From positions 7,192,001-7,256,000 of the forward strand of contig JAEVHH010000001.1 of assembly GCA_017607445.1 (NCBI GenBank): a stretch of 64,000 bases of DNA, written 5' to 3'. Position numbers and translations under genes: made by a program. Below, in pieces: positions 1-12,548 of the stretch. Every line of letters begins with the position of its first letter. Position 1 is the first letter of the stretch. Below the pieces are notes generated by a model. It saw only the letters and a program-made list of their open reading frames with translations. It was not told the DNA's origin and did no database searches. This DNA comes from Histoplasma ohiense. Lineage: Eukaryota > Ascomycota > Eurotiomycetes > Onygenales > Ajellomycetaceae.

Positions 1-179
1 ACAATCTGTCTCAGTTCCACACACTTTAAAATTACAGAGAATTCTGCTGAACAAATGTATATGTCTCAAACTGCTCTGCAGCACTCTCCACCTCTGAATC
101 AGAATCAATGAACTGAGTCCCACACATGAATGCAAGCTGCTCAAGGATTCCCAATGTCTCAGAGAAGAATGCTGCTGAT

Positions 180-3100
180 TGAATCATCAGAGAAGTCTGC
201 ATACACTGCAACAAGTCAGAGCACTTTGCAAATCAATGTCTGAATGCAATCACTCTGAGTAAACCCTCCACACATGTGAATGCTGTGTCGTCTGTGGATA
301 GACAAGAACAGAGAAAAGACAAGCTCTCACTCTAAAATGTGGACAAGAGCTCAAGAAGCAAAAAACTAGCTGAAGATTTGAGCAGAAGATGCAAGCAGAT
401 GCAATCATAATCTCTGTCATTGTAAATAGCCTAGTCAACATACAAGCAATGATAGACAGTGGTTTTCTTCATTACACTCTTATAGACACCCAGCTGGTTG
501 AGAAGTATAAGCTTCAGTGTATTCTCTTTTTCAAACTGTATAAACTCAGTGAATTTGATGACCTCAGAGGATCTGCCTTCTACAACATGATAAAATTTAA
601 TGTCAATGTAGAAGGACATGAGAAAAAGAATGTATACACATATGAAATACAAAGCCTTGAGTACAATCTAATGCTTGATCTATCATGGCTCACAGAATTT
701 GAAACCTTGTTGAATGCATGCAATCACTGCCTTATTTTCTCAGAAGATGACTGTGTTTATAAGAAAGATGTTGATAGAACTGCTGATCTCACTCAGATAT
801 CAGTGAAAGTGTACAAACTACTAACCCATCAAGTGCATGAGAAGAAGAACATCCAAGTGTTTGCTGCTAGCATGACAGATATCAAAAAGATGTTAGAGAA
901 ACTAGAACTCAAGAATCTCAAGAAACTGTGCAAAGAACTATCTGAATCATATAAAGATTTCATAGATGTGTTTGATGAAAAAGAAGCTGAAAAGCTTCCT
1001 TCTCACTGAGAACCTGGTATAGATTATATGATTGAGCTCATTAAGAAAGACAGTAAGAATCTGCAACTGCTCTGAAGTTCTCTCTACAGCATATCACATG
1101 ACAAACTCCTCATTCTATGAAAAATGCTCAATGGATTACTGAACAAAGGCTTCATTTGTGTTAGCAACTCATCCATCACAGCATTCATACTGTTTGTGAA
1201 GAAATCAGAAGAAGGCTTATGATTCTGTGTTGACTATCAAGAACTCAACAAGATTATGTGGAAGGACTGATACTCTCTTCCACTCATCAATGAAATACTT
1301 GAATGAATAGAAAAAGTAAAATGATTTACAAAGCTTGACATCTCTGCAGCCTTCTATAAGATAAGGATTAATGAAGATGATGAATGGCTAACTGCTTTTC
1401 ATACACATTATGGATTATACAAATGAACAGTGACCCTCTTTGAATTAGTGAATGCCTCAAGCATGTTTCAGAAATACATTAACTGGGCTCTATGAGACCT
1501 GTTTGATGAGATTGCCTCAGTGTATATGAATGATATTCTGATCTTCACTGATGGACCACTTACTGAGCATTGCAAGCACATATGACAAGTGCTTGATCAC
1601 CTATATAAAGCTGAACTGCAAGTGGACATTGACAAATGTGACTTTGAGACCAAGTCTACAACCTATCTAGAATTCATCATTGAAGCTGAAAAAGGTGTAC
1701 ACATGGATTCTAAGAAGATGGAAGCAATTCTCAACTGGGAGGCATCAGTCTTGATAAAAGAGACTAGAAGCTTTCTAGAATTCATCAACTTCTACTGAAG
1801 ATTCATCAAAGACTTCTTCAATATTGTACAATCACTGATGAATCTGACCTGGAAAGACACTGTATTTCAATGGACTGATGAAGCAGATGCAGCATTCAAA
1901 AAGCTGAAGTGTATGTTCACAAGTGCCTCAATGCTGCAATCATTTGATTCAGATAAGCATATGATTCTTGAAATGGATGTCTCAGATTATGTAGTAGATG
2001 GGGCACTGATGCAATATGATAATGAAGATGTTCTACAACTCTGTGCCTTCATCTCAAAAAAGATATCATCTGCTAAATGCAACTATGAAATCTACAACAA
2101 GGAGCTTCTAGTGATCATATGATGTCTTGAAGAATAGAAATCTGAACTCATGAGTGTTGAGAGATTTGAGATTGTTACTGATCATAAGAATCTAGAGTAC
2201 TTCACAACCACTTGTAAGCTCACTGAGAGATATATGTGTTGGTCATTGTTTCTTAGCTGTTTTTCATTCACAATTTGTTATCAATCTGAAGTAGAGAACA
2301 TTCTTGTGAATGCTCTGTTCTGCTGAGAACAAGATATGCCATCTGATGACTTGAATGACAGATGGAAACACTGAGAGCATCAGTTAATTGACTCTGCAAT
2401 CATAGAAAGTTCTACACAATCAGATGAACTCTGTGTACATATCAACCAGTTCTGAGCTCAAGAACCCTCACTTGAAGAACAATGAAGACTAGTAACAGAG
2501 ACAGATGAATTCTGACAACAAGCTGCTGAAGTTATATGAAGCAAAGCACCTTGATTCCCTGCAGATGTATACTCAAGAATGAATATCTCAGTATATTCAA
2601 TCAACAATGACAACTGCTTATGCTTTTGAGATAGATGATGGATCTCTGATTCAGAATCTCTACAAACATGAATCATACAAGAAATTCATGACTTGCTGAT
2701 GACTGAGCATTCAGAATATGAAATCATATACAACATTGTTGTCTGAGAATTCTACTGATCAGATATGTTGAAAGACATATGCTGGTTTGTATGCAACTGT
2801 GATTGCTGTGACTCAGTGATGATATGATGTGAATGCTGAAAAGAGATACTGAAGCTCTTATCTGTCTCTGATTGAACTTGATGTGATATAGCTATTGATT
2901 TTGCAGTTTTCTTATTCAAAAGTGAAGGTTCTATGAACATTCTAGTCATTGTTGACTGACTCAGTAAGAATGTAATACTACAGCTCTGTGATAAGATGAA
3001 TGCTGAAGTAGTTGCAGATGTCTTTGTCAGAAGTCTGTTCTATTGTATGTATGATCTGTCTTCATTCATTGTGTCAGATAGAGGCAGTCAATTTGTCAGC

Positions 3101-3966
3101 ACACTCTGAGCCTGCATATGCCAATTATTAAGAATTGAACAAAAGTTATCAACAGTGTATCACTCAGAGACTGATGAAGCTACTGAGAGAATGATATAAA
3201 TGATAAAGAACATCCTCTGTAAGTTCTGCAATTATATACAAGACAACTGAAACAATCTGCTATCACACACTGAGATTGTGATTAATGATTGAGATTTCAC
3301 TACAACAGATGTAAGCTCATTTTTTCTTCTATATGAATACAACTTAGAGATTCTGAACTTCTCTGAGACTCTCTGAGAAACTGCATACATCCACAGCCTC
3401 ATACAGATGGCAGAGAACATTATAAGCAAGCTGAAGAAAGTTCACAAATGAGCAGAAGCTTCAATGATCAGTGCTCAGTAAGATTATAAGAATCAAGTAA
3501 ACATCAGAAGAAGTTCTGCAATTCAATACTATGTAGAAGACAAAATCTGACTAGATCTCAAGAACATCAGAACAGATCATCTCTTGCATATGCTAGATTA
3601 CTGTCACATTAAGTATATGATGAAGGAAGTGCTAGACACACACAATTATTGACTTGACACTCTGTCTAGCATCCACAATGTCTTTCATACAAACCTGCTC
3701 CAACCCGTGGCTGAGGATCCATTCCTCTCACAGAGAATCTTTGATTGGCAGCCACTCATCATTGTAGAAGAAGACAATGAACTCAAGTGGGAAATTGAAG
3801 CAATTCTTGATGATAGAATCAACCACTGCTGTCATGAATATCTTATCAAATGAGTAGAATATGATTGTTCAATCTGGGAATCTGCATCTGCTTTGAAGGA
3901 CACCACTGCTCTTGACATCTACAAGTCCTCACTCATCTCAGTAGAGGGGGATAATGTGATGGATTA
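180..3966 (+). pseudogene. Degraded gag-pol of Gypsy-A1
   Basis: A CX2CX4HX4C zinc knuckle is intact at 198-239 (CIHCNKSEHFANQC). The protease begins near 389 with a DSG active-site motif (MIDSGF) and is open to about 1009. Reverse transcriptase follows at about 1120-1560; the catalytic box reads Y-M-N-D instead of YxDD. RNase H lies at about 1900-2330 and integrase at about 2700-3650, with a recognisable SDRGSQFVS segment. The C-terminal chromodomain is at about 3790-3930 (WEIEAILDD, then EYLIK, then WESAS). The zinc knuckle and protease are in different frames, which could be decay or a gag/pol shift. Many expected Trp and Arg codons are TGA, consistent with C-to-T type mutation. The last codons overlap the polypurine tract, and the TAG stop (3964-3966) lies inside the LTR. 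Confidence 0.85.
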
Positions 3967-4488
3967 GCATCTGTTAGTAATTAACTTACACAATCAACTT
4001 CTCTTCTGCAATCACTTGTTTCTGACTGTTGTGATCTTGTGTAATTCTTGATGTTCTTTCACTCTGTGCTCTGTGTTTGTGTAGTTTCTAATGATTCTTC
4101 TGTGTAGCTCTTAATATTCTTCCACTCTGTGCTCTGTGCTTGTGTAGTCTCTAATGATTCTTCTGTGTAGCTTCTAATATTCTTTCACTTTGTGTTCTGT
4201 GTTTGTGTAGTCTCTAATAATTCTTCTGCATAGCTCTCAATGATTCCTCTGCTCTGTGTTCTGCACTCATATAGTCTCTAATGATTCTTATGTGTACTCT
4301 TTAATGTTCTTTCACTCCACACTCCACTGTGGAGTGGCTTCTGATATTCTTTCATCTCAAACTTTCTTCTATAAGAATTCTCTTTGTATGATCCTTTCTT
4401 CTGATTTCTTTTCTCTTTCTTTTCTTAATCAATTCATAATCTGTAATTAGAATAGTACCAAATCGTTAATCGAAGTACGCCTATTACA
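3955..4488 (+). repeat. 3' LTR of Gypsy-A1 (534 bp)
   Basis: It begins TGTGATGG after the purine run AGAGGGGGATAA and ends CTATTACA, with TG...CA termini. The body contains about 3.5 copies of a 63-bp tandem unit (about 4045-4285) containing AATGATTCTTCTGTGTAGCT. Length equals the A4 LTR exactly (534 bp) and is 63 bp, one unit, shorter than both A2 LTRs. The last 30 bases keep several CpG sites, unlike the rest. Confidence 0.88.
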
Positions 4489-6945
4489 ATTTCAAATATG
4501 ATATGAATACTTTGAATATCTAGTCTTATCTTTTGAGCTAATCAATGTCTCTGTGATCTTTCAATCTTATATCAACAAAGCCCTCAGCAACCTTTTAGAT
4601 GTATATTGTGTGGCTTATCTTGATGATATCATAATCTATTCAAACATACTTGATGAACATGTTGTCCATGTTAAGAATGTGCTGAAACAGTTAAGGCAAT
4701 GGAGACTATATACCAAACTTAGTAAGTGTACATTCCACACAACAGAAATTGGATTTTTGGGTTTTGTGATTATCATGCAGAGCATTACTGTTGAGAAATG
4801 CTGTGTCAACACAATTCTAGATTGATCAGAACTGCAAACTATAAATAAATTGCAAATATTTCTAGAATTCATCAATTTCTATTATTGATTTATATACAAG
4901 TTCTTGATAATAACAGCACCTCTGACTGAATTGTTAAAAGATTACAAAATGAAAAGAAGGAAGAATAATGCATCTGTTCAGTTAGATGAAAACTACAAGT
5001 ATGCAATTTTGCAGTTAAAAGAATGCTTTACAAAAGCACTGTTGTTGATCCACTTTGATCTGTAGTGAAAACTCTGTATAGAAACAGATGAATCTGATGT
5101 TGCAATCACTGCAGTAATATCACAATTAATGAATGATGATCACTGACACTCAATCATGTTTTGATCTAGAAAGCTCACAGAAACAGAAAGATGTTATCAA
5201 ATATAAAATTTAGAAATATTGCCAATTGTAGAAGCTTTCAGACAATGATATCACTACTTATATGATAGCAGACATTTAATAACTGTTTTATCTGACCATG
5301 TCAATCTCCAGCACTTCATGACAACAAAGCAGCTAAATGAACATCAGATTCACTGAATGGAAATGTTCTTAGTATTCAATTTTGAAATAGAACACTGTTC
5401 TGAGAAAAATAATCCCACAGATGCATCAAGTTGTCATTCAGATTTTGTAAAATACACAGCTCTCTTGATGAGACTCTCTACTCTGTAAGAGAAGCTGTGT
5501 AAGAGAATCTTTAAGTCACTAAAGATAAAAGAAAACACAAAGTTAGATCAATGTGTCAAGATGATGCAAAAAAATCTGCAAGCTAATGAAAATTATTGAA
5601 TAAAGAGATTTATAGTCATCAATGATAACAATCTCTGCAGAATAAAGAATGCATCTGTATATGAGAATGAGATCACAGATGTTACAGAGTTAAATTTAGA
5701 GACTCTGATGCTATAAATTCTAGCTGTCAAGATATTTGAGTCTGAGACAGTCTATTGTGAAGAGATAGCTGAATCTATCATTGAACTCTTACTGCAGATT
5801 CAGAATAGAGACACTGATATATCTGAACTTTGTAGAAGACTAGAGATGAGTGATGCTAGTATAGATAATCATTCAATCTGAGCAGTAGATAAAGATGATC
5901 TGCTCAGAAAAGATGATAAAATCTATATACTGCAAGACAAAACTGTAAGACATAAAATAATGAAAATGAATCACAATGATCCTCAAGATGACCATTTTGA
6001 ATGTGACAAAATCATTGAAGTGATCAAACACAAGTACTTGTGACATGGTATGAGTGATGAGATTGCAGAATATATGAGAACTTGTGATATTTGTCAATAC
6101 ATCAAAATACTGCAGCACAAGCTGTATGAGTTGCTACAATCACATTCAGTGTCAGATAAGAAATGGCATACAATTAGCATGGACTTTATTGAAGATCTAT
6201 CAGATAATAAAAAGAGAAGTCAAATCTATAATGCTATTGTTGTATTTATTGATTTATTCATTAAATGAGTCATAATTGTGCTCACATCTTCAGAGCTAGA
6301 TGCAGAAGAACTTGTAGATATTATTGTATGAAGAATTGCAAAGAACTTTGATCTATCTGTGAACATTATTAACAACTGAGATTCATTAATAAATAGCAAG
6401 TTTTGATTGACATTGTGTTATCTGCTTCATATTCAATGAAAATTATCGATGGCATTCCACCCGCAAACCAACAGCCAGACAGAACAATTGAATCAGATGA
6501 TTGAATATTATCTTCACACATATTGCAGCTATCAACAAGATAATTGGATAGAATGGATTCCTCTGATGCAATGAGTATATAACAACATCTTTCATGCATT
6601 GATAAAAATGACATCATCTGAAGCAATGATTGGCTGATCAACTGAACTTTGCATAGACATGGAACCTCCAAGTATGAGCACATCAAAATCAGCAATGAAA
6701 CAAGTGAAACAGATGAAGCAAGTGAAGAACAAGATTCAAAAATGTCTGAAAGCTGTCAAAGCAGCTGAGAAAAAGTATTACAATCAGCACTATATATCAA
6801 AAAGCTTTAAGATAGAGGACTGAGTAATGCTATATGCAAAAAATATATCCATCTTGCAATTCTCACTCAAACTAGATCATCAATTTTTGAGTCTCTTTCA
6901 AATAATTGATATTCATAGTACACAGATGTACAAACTGAAACTCAT
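4489..6945 (+). pseudogene. Gypsy-B pol, left part (RT to integrase)
   Basis: Reverse transcriptase begins mid-domain near the FRTRYGHFEY-type motif and keeps an intact YLDDIIIYS catalytic box at about 4614-4642. RNase H follows at about 5040-5460. The integrase zinc-binding region at about 5960-6110 keeps its His/His/CDIC pattern, and the integrase core starts near SMDFIED. The segment ends at about 6900-6945 with the conserved integrase tail (DIHSTQMYKLKL). TGA/TAG/TAA stops break the frame throughout. The sequence is clearly different from family A but shares its base composition, with almost no CpG. Confidence 0.83.
6941..6945. repeat. Target-site duplication CTCAT, left copy
   Basis: CTCAT directly precedes the TGTAATGG edge of A2; an identical CTCAT at 13146-13150 directly follows its other edge. 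Removing A2 and one copy rejoins Gypsy-B pol in frame (YKLKL, then MLQYKEIHF), which confirms a clean insertion. Confidence 0.93.
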
Positions 6946-7542
6946 TGTAATGGGCGTACTTCGATTAACGATTTGGTACTATTCTAATTACAGATTACGA
7001 ATTGATTAAGAAAAGAAAGAGAAAAGAAATCAGAAGAAAAGGTCATATGAAGAGGGTTCTTATAGAGGAAAGTTCAGAGCAGAAGAATATCAGAAGCTGC
7101 TCCACAGTGGAGCACAGAGTGGAAGAACATTAAGAGGTACATATAAGAATCATTAGAAGCTACATAAGTGTGGAATGTGGGATGAGGGAATCATTGAGAG
7201 CTACACAGAAGAATTGTTAGAGACTACATGAGTGCAGAACATAGAGCAGAAGAATGTAAGAAGCTATATAGAAGAATTGTTAGAGACTATACAAGCATGA
7301 AACACAGAGTAGAAGAATGTAAGAAGCTATATAGAAGAATTGTTAGAGACTACACAAGCACAGAGCATGAAATGGAAAAATGTTAAGAGCTACATGAAAG
7401 AATTGTTAGAAACTATATGAGCACAGAGCACAGAGTGAAAGAACATCAAGGATTACACAAGATCACAACAGTCAGAAACAAGCAGATGCAGAAGAGAAGT
7501 TGATTGTGTAAGTTAATTACTAATGAATGCTAACCCATCACA
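6946..7542 (-). repeat. 3' LTR of Gypsy-A2 (597 bp)
   Basis: Read on the minus strand it starts TGTGATGGGTTAGC and ends CCATTACA. It holds about 4.5 copies of the 63-bp tandem unit. CpG sites survive at its end (GGGCGTACTTCGATTAACG on the plus strand) where the partner LTR has TG/CA. Confidence 0.92.
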
Positions 7543-10500
7543 TTATCCCCCTCTATCAGAGTGAGTGAGGACTCATAGATGTTGAAGGCGGCGGTGTCCT
7601 TCAAGACAGACACAGATTCTCAGATCAGATGATTGTATTCTACTCATTTGATGAGGTATTTGTGATGGTGGTGGTTGATTCTATCATCAAGAATTGCTTT
7701 GATTTCCCACTTGAGTTCATTGTCTTTCTCTACAATGATGAGTGGCTGTCAATTGGAGGTTCTCTGTGAGGGGAATGAATCCTCAGCTGTGGGTCGGAGC
7801 AGGTTCATATGAAAGACATTGTGAATGTCAGACAGAGTGTCAAGTTGATAATTGTGTGTGCCTAGCACTTTCTTCACTGTATACTTGACATGATAGTAAT
7901 CTAGCATATGCAAGGGGCAGTTCATTCTTATGTTCTTGAGATTCAGTCAGACTTTGTCTTCTATATGATATTGAGTTGCAGAACTTCTTCTGATGTTCAC
8001 TTGATTCTTGTAATCTTACTGAGCACTGATCATTGAAGCTTCTGTTCATTCACAGACTTTCTTCAGCTTACTCATGATGTTCTCTGCTGTCTGTATGAGG
8101 CTGTGGATGTATGTGGTTTCTCAGAGAATCTTGAGAAAGTCCAGGATCTCTAAGTTGTATCTGTGTAGAAGAAAGAATGAGCTTACATCTGTTGTAGCAG
8201 AATCTTGACTGTTAATCATAATCTCAGTATGTGGCAGCAGATTGCTTCAGTTGTCTTGTGTGTAATTGCAGAACTTACAGAGGATGTTCTTTACTATTTG
8301 TATCATTCTTTTGATAGCTTCATCAGTCTCTGAGTGGTACATCATTGATAACTTTTGTTCAATTCTTAATAATTGGCATACATGGGCTCAGAGTGTGCTA
8401 ATGAATTGACTATCTCTATCTGACACAATGAATGAAAGCAGACTGTGTATACAATAAAATGGACTTCTGATGAAGGCATCTGCAACTACTTCAATGTTCA
8501 TCTTGTCACAGGGCTGTAGTATTATGCCCTTGCTGAGTCAGTCAACAATGACTAGAATGTTCATAGAACCTCCACTTTCAAGTAAGAAAACTGCAAAATC
8601 AATAGCTATATCACACCAAGTTCAGTCAGAGACAGATGGAGGCTTCAGCATCCCTTTTCAGCATTCATATTATGCTGTCACTGAGCCACAGCAATCACAG
8701 TTGCATACAAACCAGTGTATGTCTTTCAACATATCTGATCAGTAGAATTCTTGGGTGATGATGTTGTACATGATTTCACATTCTAGATGTTCAGTCATTG
8801 ACAAGTCATGAATTTCTTGCATGATTTGTGTTCATAGAGGTTCTGAATCAGGGACTCATTGTCTATCTCAAAAGTGTAAGCAGTTGTCATTGTCAATCAA
8901 ATATGCTGAGATATCTGTTCTTGAGTATACATCTGTGGGGAATTGAGGTGCTTTGCTTCATACAGCTTTGATGACTTGTTGTCAGAATTCATCTGCCTCT
9001 GTCACTAGTCTTCATTGTTCTTTGAGCAAGGGTTCTTGAGCTTGGAACTGATTGATATGTACACAGAGTTCATCTGGTTGTGTAGAACTTTCTATGATTG
9101 CAGAGTCAATTAATCAATACTCTCAGTGTTTCCATCTGTCATTCAAGTCATCAGATGGCATATCTTGTTCTTGATGAAACAGAGCATCCACAAGAATGTT
9201 CTCTACTTCAGATTGATAACAAATTGTGAATGAAAAACAGCTAAGAAACAATGATCAATGCATATGCCTCTCAGTGAGCTTACAAGTGGTTGTGAAGTAC
9301 TCTAGATTCTTATGATTGATAACAATCTTGAATCTCTCAACACTCATGAGTTTGAATTCTCATTCTTTGAAGCATTATATAATCACTAGAAGCTTCTTGT
9401 TGTAGATCTCATAGTTGCATTCAGCAGGCAATATCTTTTTTGAGATGAAGGCATAAGATTGTAGAACATCTTTGTTGTCATATTGCATCAGTGCTTCATC
9501 TACTATATAATCTGAGACATCTGTTTCAAGAATCATATGCTTATCTGAATTGAATGATTGCAGCATCAGAGCATTTGTGAACATACACTTCAGCTTTTTG
9601 AATGCTGTGTCTGCTTCATCAGTTCATTGAAATACAGCATCTTTTCAGATCAGATCTGTTAGTGGTCATATGATATTGAAGAAGTTCTTGATAAATCTTC
9701 AGTAGAAGTTGACAAACTCTAGAAAGCTTCTAGTCTCTTTTACTGAGACTGATGTCTCTCAGTTGAGGATTGCTTCCATCTTCTTAGAATTCATACATAC
9801 ATCTTTTTCAGCTTTGATGATGAATTCTAGATAGATTGTAGACTTGGTCTCAAAGTTGCATTTGTCAATGTCCACTTACAGTTCAGCTTTTTATAGATGG
9901 TCAAGAACTTGTCATATGTGCTTACAGTGCTCAGTGAGCAATTCATTGGTGAAGATCAAGATATCATTATGTATGCTGAGGTAATCTCATTGAGCAGATC
10001 TCATAGAGCTCAGTTAATGTATTTCTGAAATGTACTCAGAGCATTTGCTAATTCAAAGAGGGTCACTGTTCATTCATATAATCTGTAATGTGTACAAAAG
10101 GCAGTTAGCCATTTGTCACCTTCATTAATTCTTATCTTGTAGAAGGCTGCAGAGATGTCAAATTTTGTAAATCATTTTGCTTTTTCTATCTGTTTGAATG
10201 TTTCATTGATGAGTGGGAGAAGGTATTGGTCCTTCCATATGATCTTGTTGAGTTCTCAATAGTCAACACAGAATTGTAAGCTATCTTCTGATTTCTTCAC
10301 AAACAGTACAGATGCTGCAGTGGATGAGTTGCTAACACAAATGAAGTCTTTGTCTAGTAATTCATTGAGTGTTTTTCATAGAATGAGGAGCTTGTTGTGT
10401 GATATGCTGTAGAGAGGATTTCAGAGCAGTTGTGGGTTCTTACTGTCTTTCTTGATGAGCTTGATTGTATGATCTATACTGGGTTCTCAATGAGGGGAAA

Positions 10501-12150
10501 GCTTTTCAGTTTCTTTCTTGTTGAACATGTCTGTGAAGTTTTTGTATGATTCAGATAGTTTCTTGCATGGTTTCTTGGGGTCTTTAGATTCTAACTTTTC
10601 TAATGCTTTTTTGATATTCATTATGCTAGCAGTGAACACTTGGATGTTCTTCTTCTCATGCATTTGATGAGTTAGTAGTTTGTACACTTTCACTGATATC
10701 TGGGTGAGATCAGCAGTTCTATCAACATTCTTCTTGTAAACACAGTCACCTTCTGGGAAAATAAGGCAGTGATTGTATGTGTTCAACAAGATTCCAAATT
10801 CTGTGAGCTATGATAGACTGAGCATTAGATTGTACTCAAGGCTTTGTATTTCATATGTGTATACATTCTTTTTCTCATGTTCTTCTACATTGACATTAAA
10901 TCTTATCATGTTGTAGAAGGTGGATCCTCTGAGGCTGTCAAATTCACTGAGCTTATGCAATTTGAAAAAGAGAATACACTGAAGCTTATGCTTCTCAATC
11001 AGTTGAGTGTCTATAAGAGCATAGTGAAGAAAACCACTGTCTATCATTGCTCATACATTGACTAAGCTATTTACAATGACAGAGATTATAATTGTGTCTG
11101 CTTGCATCTTCTGTTTGAATCTTCAGCTAGCTTTCTGCTTCTTGAGCTCTCATTCATATTTTAGAGTGAGAGCTCATCTTTTCTCTGTTCTTGCCTATCC
11201 ACAGGTGATGCAGTGTTTACATGTGTGGGGGGTTTACTCAGAGCAATCACATTTGAACATTGGTTTGTGAAGTGTTCTGACTTGTCACAGCATATGCAGA
11301 CTTCTCTGATGATTCAGTCAGCAGCATTCTTCTCTGAGACATTGGGGACTCTCAGATGACTTGCATTTATATGTGGAACCCAGTTCATTGATTCTGATTC
11401 AGAGGTGGGGGGTGCTGCAGAGCAGTTCAGAGTGTACACATTTGTTCAGCAGAATTCTCTGCAATTTTGAAGCATGCAGAACTGAGACAGATCATTGTTC
11501 AACAGACAAAGATCAGTACAGAATTCACTATATATTGAGAGCTTCAGACACTCTACACTTCAGTTATGCAACTGAAAGTTCAAGTTCTTGAACAATATGT
11601 TGATCTTGACAGTGTCATCTCAGTCTTGCCCACCTGCTTCTAGAAGCTTGCAATCAAATTCAGAAAGATAAGTTGCCAACACAATATTCATCTAATGAGT
11701 TTGATTAAGCCAGTCTAATGCCTTAGCTTGAAGCATAGAATTGAGAAAGAGGGAGTCAAGTTGTCAGAAGACTAGCTCTGGCATACACTGATGATTCTGA
11801 CAATGACTCATCCAGGGTTGGAATTTTGCTAATGTGTCGCCATCCAACCTGCTATGAATATATCATGCTTGATTGGATAGCAAGTCTATTGCTCATTCAT
11901 CAATGTTCAATTTGATGTTCATTTTTGACTTCCACACAAGATAGAGTGCTAGATCTCTCTCATATTTGTCAAGGATTGAAAGCTTCTCTCTTGAAGGCTT
12001 TTCATGAGATGTGGGTGTAGGAGGAACAGTGAACACAGAAGTACTCATCTCAGTAAATCATTGTTGCAATTCAGTCATCTGTAGCATCTACTGCTGAAGA
12101 ATGCTTCATAGATCTAAGTTATCATCCACCATGTTTGAGTGTGGTGGGTG
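7534..12150 (-). pseudogene. Degraded gag-pol of Gypsy-A2
   Basis: Read on the minus strand, gag starts near 12150-12130 (MVDDNLDL) and contains a retrotransposon gag-type helical stretch. The zinc knuckle CICCDKSEHFTNQC is at 11257-11298. The protease motif MIDSGF is at about 11047. The RT region lies at about 10350-9900, RNase H at about 9600-9360, integrase at about 8800-7900 and the chromodomain at about 7720-7590. The pol frame ends in a TAG inside the LTR (GTG ATG GGT TAG), as in A1. Longest uninterrupted pieces are only about 70-100 codons. The RT catalytic region also carries a 1-bp deletion relative to A1. No product is expected. Confidence 0.85.
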
Positions 12151-12535
12151 TTTGTAGAATTGCTCATAGTTCATTTCAATATCTAAGAACATATAATAAA
12201 AAAAAAGAAAAGGAATATTTGTAGACACTCAGTCCTCTTACAGACACTATTCACAGTGTTGCAGTGCTAAGCTTAATCAAGCTTCTTTGTGAATGCTATT
12301 CACAGTGTTACAGTTTGTAGACACTTGAGCCTTGTAGAACACAGTTGATTGTGTTTTGAATGCTTAGACACAATGATCTATATAACTAATGATAAGAACA
12401 CTCAGGCCCATGAGGGATCTCTTGTAACAACTAGACACTCAGATCTGTAAACAACACACTCAGATGTAAGAACTGATAACAATACACTCAGGCATAAGAA
12501 CTAATAACAAGGCACTCAGACCTTAAACACAGAAG

Positions 12536-12548
12536 AATCAATTCATAA
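12536..12548 (-). promoter_or_regulatory. Putative self-priming primer-binding site of A2
   Basis: The 13 bases immediately inside the 5' LTR read TTATGAATTGATT on the minus strand. They are the exact reverse complement of AATCAATTCATAA inside the LTR (12598-12610). No match to a tRNA 3' end is evident. In Tf1/sushi-type chromoviruses the 5' end of the mRNA folds back on such a site to prime reverse transcription. If the same applies here, transcription should start at about 12610, some 50 bp downstream of a TATAAG element near 12665. Copy A3 has the same arrangement with one changed base. Confidence 0.7.

Larger units (their letters stand above)
1..4488 (+). mobile_element. Gypsy-A copy A1: chromovirus LTR retrotransposon, 5' end outside window
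   Basis: This is the 3' part of a Ty3/gypsy element of family A. In order it shows the end of gag with a zinc knuckle, an aspartic protease, reverse transcriptase, RNase H, integrase, a chromodomain, a polypurine tract at about 3941-3951 and the 3' LTR at 3955-4488. The 5' LTR and most of gag lie left of the window. Immediately after the LTR (4489) the sequence becomes the reverse transcriptase of a different family (B), so A1 was inserted into B. The expected 5-bp target duplication on the right is ATTTC (4489-4493); its partner is out of view. CpG is almost absent and the reading frame has many stops, so the copy is dead. Confidence 0.88.
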
